DNA of 64,000 bases from NCBI GenBank assembly GCA_934338065.1, contig CAKRGX010000011.1, forward strand, positions 1 through 64,000, in the 5' to 3' direction. This document shows, in pieces, positions 61,869 to 64,000 of this stretch. The notes beneath the pieces were generated by a model. The model was not told where the DNA came from and made no database searches. It was given only the letters and a program-made list of their open reading frames with translations. A program made the translations under genes and the position numbers. This DNA comes from an uncultured Eubacterium sp. (GTDB lineage Bacteria > Bacillota > Clostridia > Lachnospirales > Lachnospiraceae). Position 1 is the first letter of the stretch, and each line of letters opens with the position of its first letter.

Positions 61869-61909
61869 AAATGAAATCAGTATAACTTTTATTCTGCCCG
61901 TAATCGGGA

Positions 61910-63637
61910 TCAGCTATTCACTTCATATAAATGACGATATACGCCATCTGCTGCCATCAGTTCTTCATGTGTCCCGCTTTCTGCAATTCCATCCTCTGTC
62001 AGAACAAGAATCTTCTCAGCATTGCGGATTGTTGATAACCGATGTGCGATAACAAATGTTGTTCTATTCTTTGCCAGTTTCTCCAACGATTCCTGCACCA
62101 CCCTTTCACTTTCATTGTCCAGTGCGGAAGTTGCTTCATCAAAAATCAGAATAGGTGGATTTTTCAAAAATACCCTGGCAATTGACAGTCTCTGCTTCTG
62201 CCCGCCCGATAGCTTGATGCCACGCTGCCCAATATCCGTCTCATAGCCATTGGGCAGATCCATGATAAAATCATGTGCATTTGCGTTTCTGGCGGCCTCT
62301 ATGATCTCCTCCCTTGTTGCATCCGGTTTGCCATATCGAATATTATCATAAATTGTACCTACAAAAAGATAAACATCCTGCTGGACAATACCGATATGAT
62401 CCCGCAAACTCTTAAGTTTGATATCCCGGATGTCCTTTCCGTCAATACGGATGCTCCCCTCAGACACTTCATAAAAGCGTGGAATGAGACTACACAACGT
62501 ACTCTTTCCCGCACCGGAGCTTCCAACCAGAGCCATATAAGAACCTGCCTTTACCGACAGATTCACATGATTCAACACAAGTTCTGCATTATCCTGATAA
62601 TGAAAAGCTACATTTTCAAATTCAATATTCCCCTTCACATCATGGATTTCTTCTGCCCCCGGACGATCCTTAATATCCGGCTGGATATTTAAAATCTCCA
62701 TAAAACGTTCAAATCCGGTATAGCCATTCTGGAACTGCTCCGTAAAGTCGATCAACGTCTTAACCGGCTCGGTAAAAATATTGATATAAAGGAGAAATGT
62801 TACCAGGTCGGTTACTGTCACCATTCCCTTTGTAATAAGCACTGCTCCGGTAACCAATACGACGATCTGTATCAGCATGGTAAAAGCTCCCAGCCCCGCA
62901 TGATAGCCTCCCATATACAGATAGCTATCTTTCTTGGCAAGGAGGAACCCATCATTTCCTTTGCGGAACTTGCGCTTCTCAATATTTTCATTAGCAAATG
63001 ATTTTACTACACGGATACCCGACAAGTTATCTTCAATCTGAGCATTTATCTCCGCAATCTGTTCACGATTTCTGCGAAATGCCCTCTTCATCTTTTTATT
63101 AAAGAAATAAGCATAGACAAACATGACCGGTATCAGCGCAAATGCCGCCAAAGTCAGCCATGGACTGATCATCATCAAAATAACAAATGCCCCTGCTATC
63201 TTAATGATAGATATAACCAGGTTCTCTGGTCCGTGGTGTAACAGTTCCGTAATATCAAACAAATCGGAGGTAATGCGTGACATCAGTTGTCCTACTTTCT
63301 GATCATCGTAAAAAGAAAAGGACAGTTTCTGATAGTGAGCAAATATCTCAGCCCGCATATCATATTCCATGCGGGCTCCCATCACATGACCATAGTTCGA
63401 AATAAAAAATTTACAATAACACTCGACAGCAACCAGAAGCACCATAATGAGGCCCAAAACTGCGATCGTATGCAGTGCTTGATCCATCGGGCGGTAAATA
63501 ACATCCTGCGTTATATAACGCACCAAAATCGGTATAACCAGTACAGCGCCTGCTTCTACCAGTGCAAAAAGCATATCCGCAAAAAACACTTTACGGTATG
63601 GCTTATAATAGCTGATCATTTTCTTCAGATTATCCAC
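61910..63637 (-). CDS. ABC exporter, fused permease and ATPase
   Basis: 575 aa from a GTG at 63637 (MDNLKKMISYYKPYRKVF), which has GGAGG six bases upstream; the frame is open further but overlaps the aminotransferase gene. Six membrane segments (about 15-310), then an ATPase domain with Walker A GSSGAGKST, signature LSGGQKQRLSIA, Walker B ILIFDEATSALD and H-loop IAHRLST. MsbA/LmrA-like half transporter that should homodimerize; substrate drug, lipid or peptide. Its start overlaps the aminotransferase stop by 8 bp. Confidence 0.95.
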   Translation of the reverse strand: MDNLKKMISYYKPYRKVFFADMLFALVEAGAVLVIPILVRYITQDVIYRPMDQALHTIAVLGLIMVLLVAVECYCKFFISNYGHVMGARMEYDMRAEIFAHYQKLSFSFYDDQKVGQLMSRITSDLFDITELLHHGPENLVISIIKIAGAFVILMMISPWLTLAAFALIPVMFVYAYFFNKKMKRAFRRNREQIAEINAQIEDNLSGIRVVKSFANENIEKRKFRKGNDGFLLAKKDSYLYMGGYHAGLGAFTMLIQIVVLVTGAVLITKGMVTVTDLVTFLLYINIFTEPVKTLIDFTEQFQNGYTGFERFMEILNIQPDIKDRPGAEEIHDVKGNIEFENVAFHYQDNAELVLNHVNLSVKAGSYMALVGSSGAGKSTLCSLIPRFYEVSEGSIRIDGKDIRDIKLKSLRDHIGIVQQDVYLFVGTIYDNIRYGKPDATREEIIEAARNANAHDFIMDLPNGYETDIGQRGIKLSGGQKQRLSIARVFLKNPPILIFDEATSALDNESERVVQESLEKLAKNRTTFVIAHRLSTIRNAEKILVLTEDGIAESGTHEELMAADGVYRHLYEVNS

Positions 63638-64000
63638 GGTATGCCTCCGCCAATTTCTTAAATGCCGGCAGGGAACGTTCAATCAGTTCTGTGCTGACAC
63701 AATATGAGATCCGGACAAAGCCCGGTGTACCGAAACTATCTGAGGCTACTAACAACAATTCATATTCTTTTGCTTTTTCGGCAAAGGCAACCGCATCTTC
63801 CTCTAATGCCTCGACAAAAAGATAAAACGCACCATCTGGTTTGATACAGCGATATCCATATTCTGTCAATGCCTCATATAACAGATCACGATTCTTTTTA
63901 TAAACCGATATATCGGATGTCTGACCGATGCAGCGGGTGATAACTTTCTGGAACATACTCGGCGCACACACATAACCTAGCGCACGTCCGGCACCACATA
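63630..64000 (-). CDS. PLP-dependent aminotransferase, C-terminal part (cut by the right edge)
   Basis: The frame is open from the edge to 63630: GAGRALGYVCAPSMF (the segment just after the PLP lysine in class I enzymes), then GYRCIKPDGAFYLFVEA and FGTPGFVRISYCVSTE with the substrate-binding Arg. This is the C-terminal 123 residues of an aspartate-aminotransferase-fold enzyme. The lysine and cofactor-binding part lie outside. It overlaps the exporter gene by 8 bp, so the two are co-transcribed, though no functional link is obvious. Confidence 0.88.
   Translation of the reverse strand, partial: CGAGRALGYVCAPSMFQKVITRCIGQTSDISVYKKNRDLLYEALTEYGYRCIKPDGAFYLFVEALEEDAVAFAEKAKEYELLLVASDSFGTPGFVRISYCVSTELIERSLPAFKKLAEAYRG

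Overview
The window looks like a chromosomal segment of a low-GC, endospore-forming anaerobe of the class Clostridia, most likely family Lachnospiraceae. The evidence is gene content: pyruvate phosphate dikinase, an [FeFe]-hydrogenase maturase (HydG), phosphotransacetylase, a complete spoIIA-sigF-spoVA sporulation superoperon, Lys-rich Ig-like secreted esterases, and Gram-positive ribosome binding sites (GGAGG) and promoters throughout. No species call is possible from the sequence alone. Most genes lie on the minus strand.

Layout. 1-1.9 kb: the start of a NUDIX gene at the left edge, an unrecognised AT-rich protein, and a small upstream reading frame broken by one base in a run of A. 1.9-8.1 kb: housekeeping genes (ppdK, degV, a secreted C39-like protease, glyS). 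8.1-10.8 kb: an accessory island (AlbA_2/ATPase protein with a 12-bp minisatellite, a decayed DUF2971 gene, a small lipoprotein) bracketed by two copies of a roughly 140-155 bp direct repeat that carries a terminator. 10.8-17.3 kb: a LytTR/LiaF-like pair, the M16C peptidase-era-yqzL-recO cluster, and cspA. 17.4-23.0 kb: a phenylacetate-CoA-ligase-like gene, then a scar of an integrated mobile element (broken integrase plus a broken unknown gene), then a sigma factor/anti-sigma/lipoprotein module. 23-35 kb: hydG and an eight-gene minus-strand run (AI-2E-type permease, three lipid-anchored adaptor proteins, an FtsX-type permease, two ABC ATPases of which one has a C-terminal AbrB-like domain, and a polysaccharide deacetylase). 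35-41 kb: spoIIAA-spoIIAB-sigF-[51-aa membrane protein]-spoVAA-AB-AC-[ZIP transporter]-spoVAD-spoVAE. 41-49.4 kb: a TPR protein, a 47-aa protein, valS, and a galactose operon (galK, galE, FGGY kinase) behind a promoter with a MerR-like 19-bp spacer. 49.5-55 kb: two SGNH hydrolases flanking yajC-tgt. 55-57.3 kb: a MATE remnant, a tRNA-Trp gene with its own promoter, a GNAT gene, a strongly structured noncoding stretch, a SEC-C protein, and an HD-GYP remnant. 57.3-64 kb: metF, pta, a phosphate operon (NptA-PhoU type transporter plus response regulator) behind phased TTTACA repeats like a Pho box, an ABC exporter, and the C-terminal part of an aminotransferase at the right edge.

How the genes work together: the sporulation block covers forespore sigma-F control and the SpoVA dipicolinate channel; galK-galE with the sugar kinase form a catabolic unit; the transporter and response regulator at 59.4-61.8 kb are translationally coupled and probably phosphate-responsive. 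The least explained items are the structured stretch at 56.11-56.25 kb, the island with its flanking repeats, the 51-aa protein inside the spo operon, and the ABC-AbrB fusion next to three tandem adaptors. No CRISPR array, intact insertion sequence or prophage was seen.
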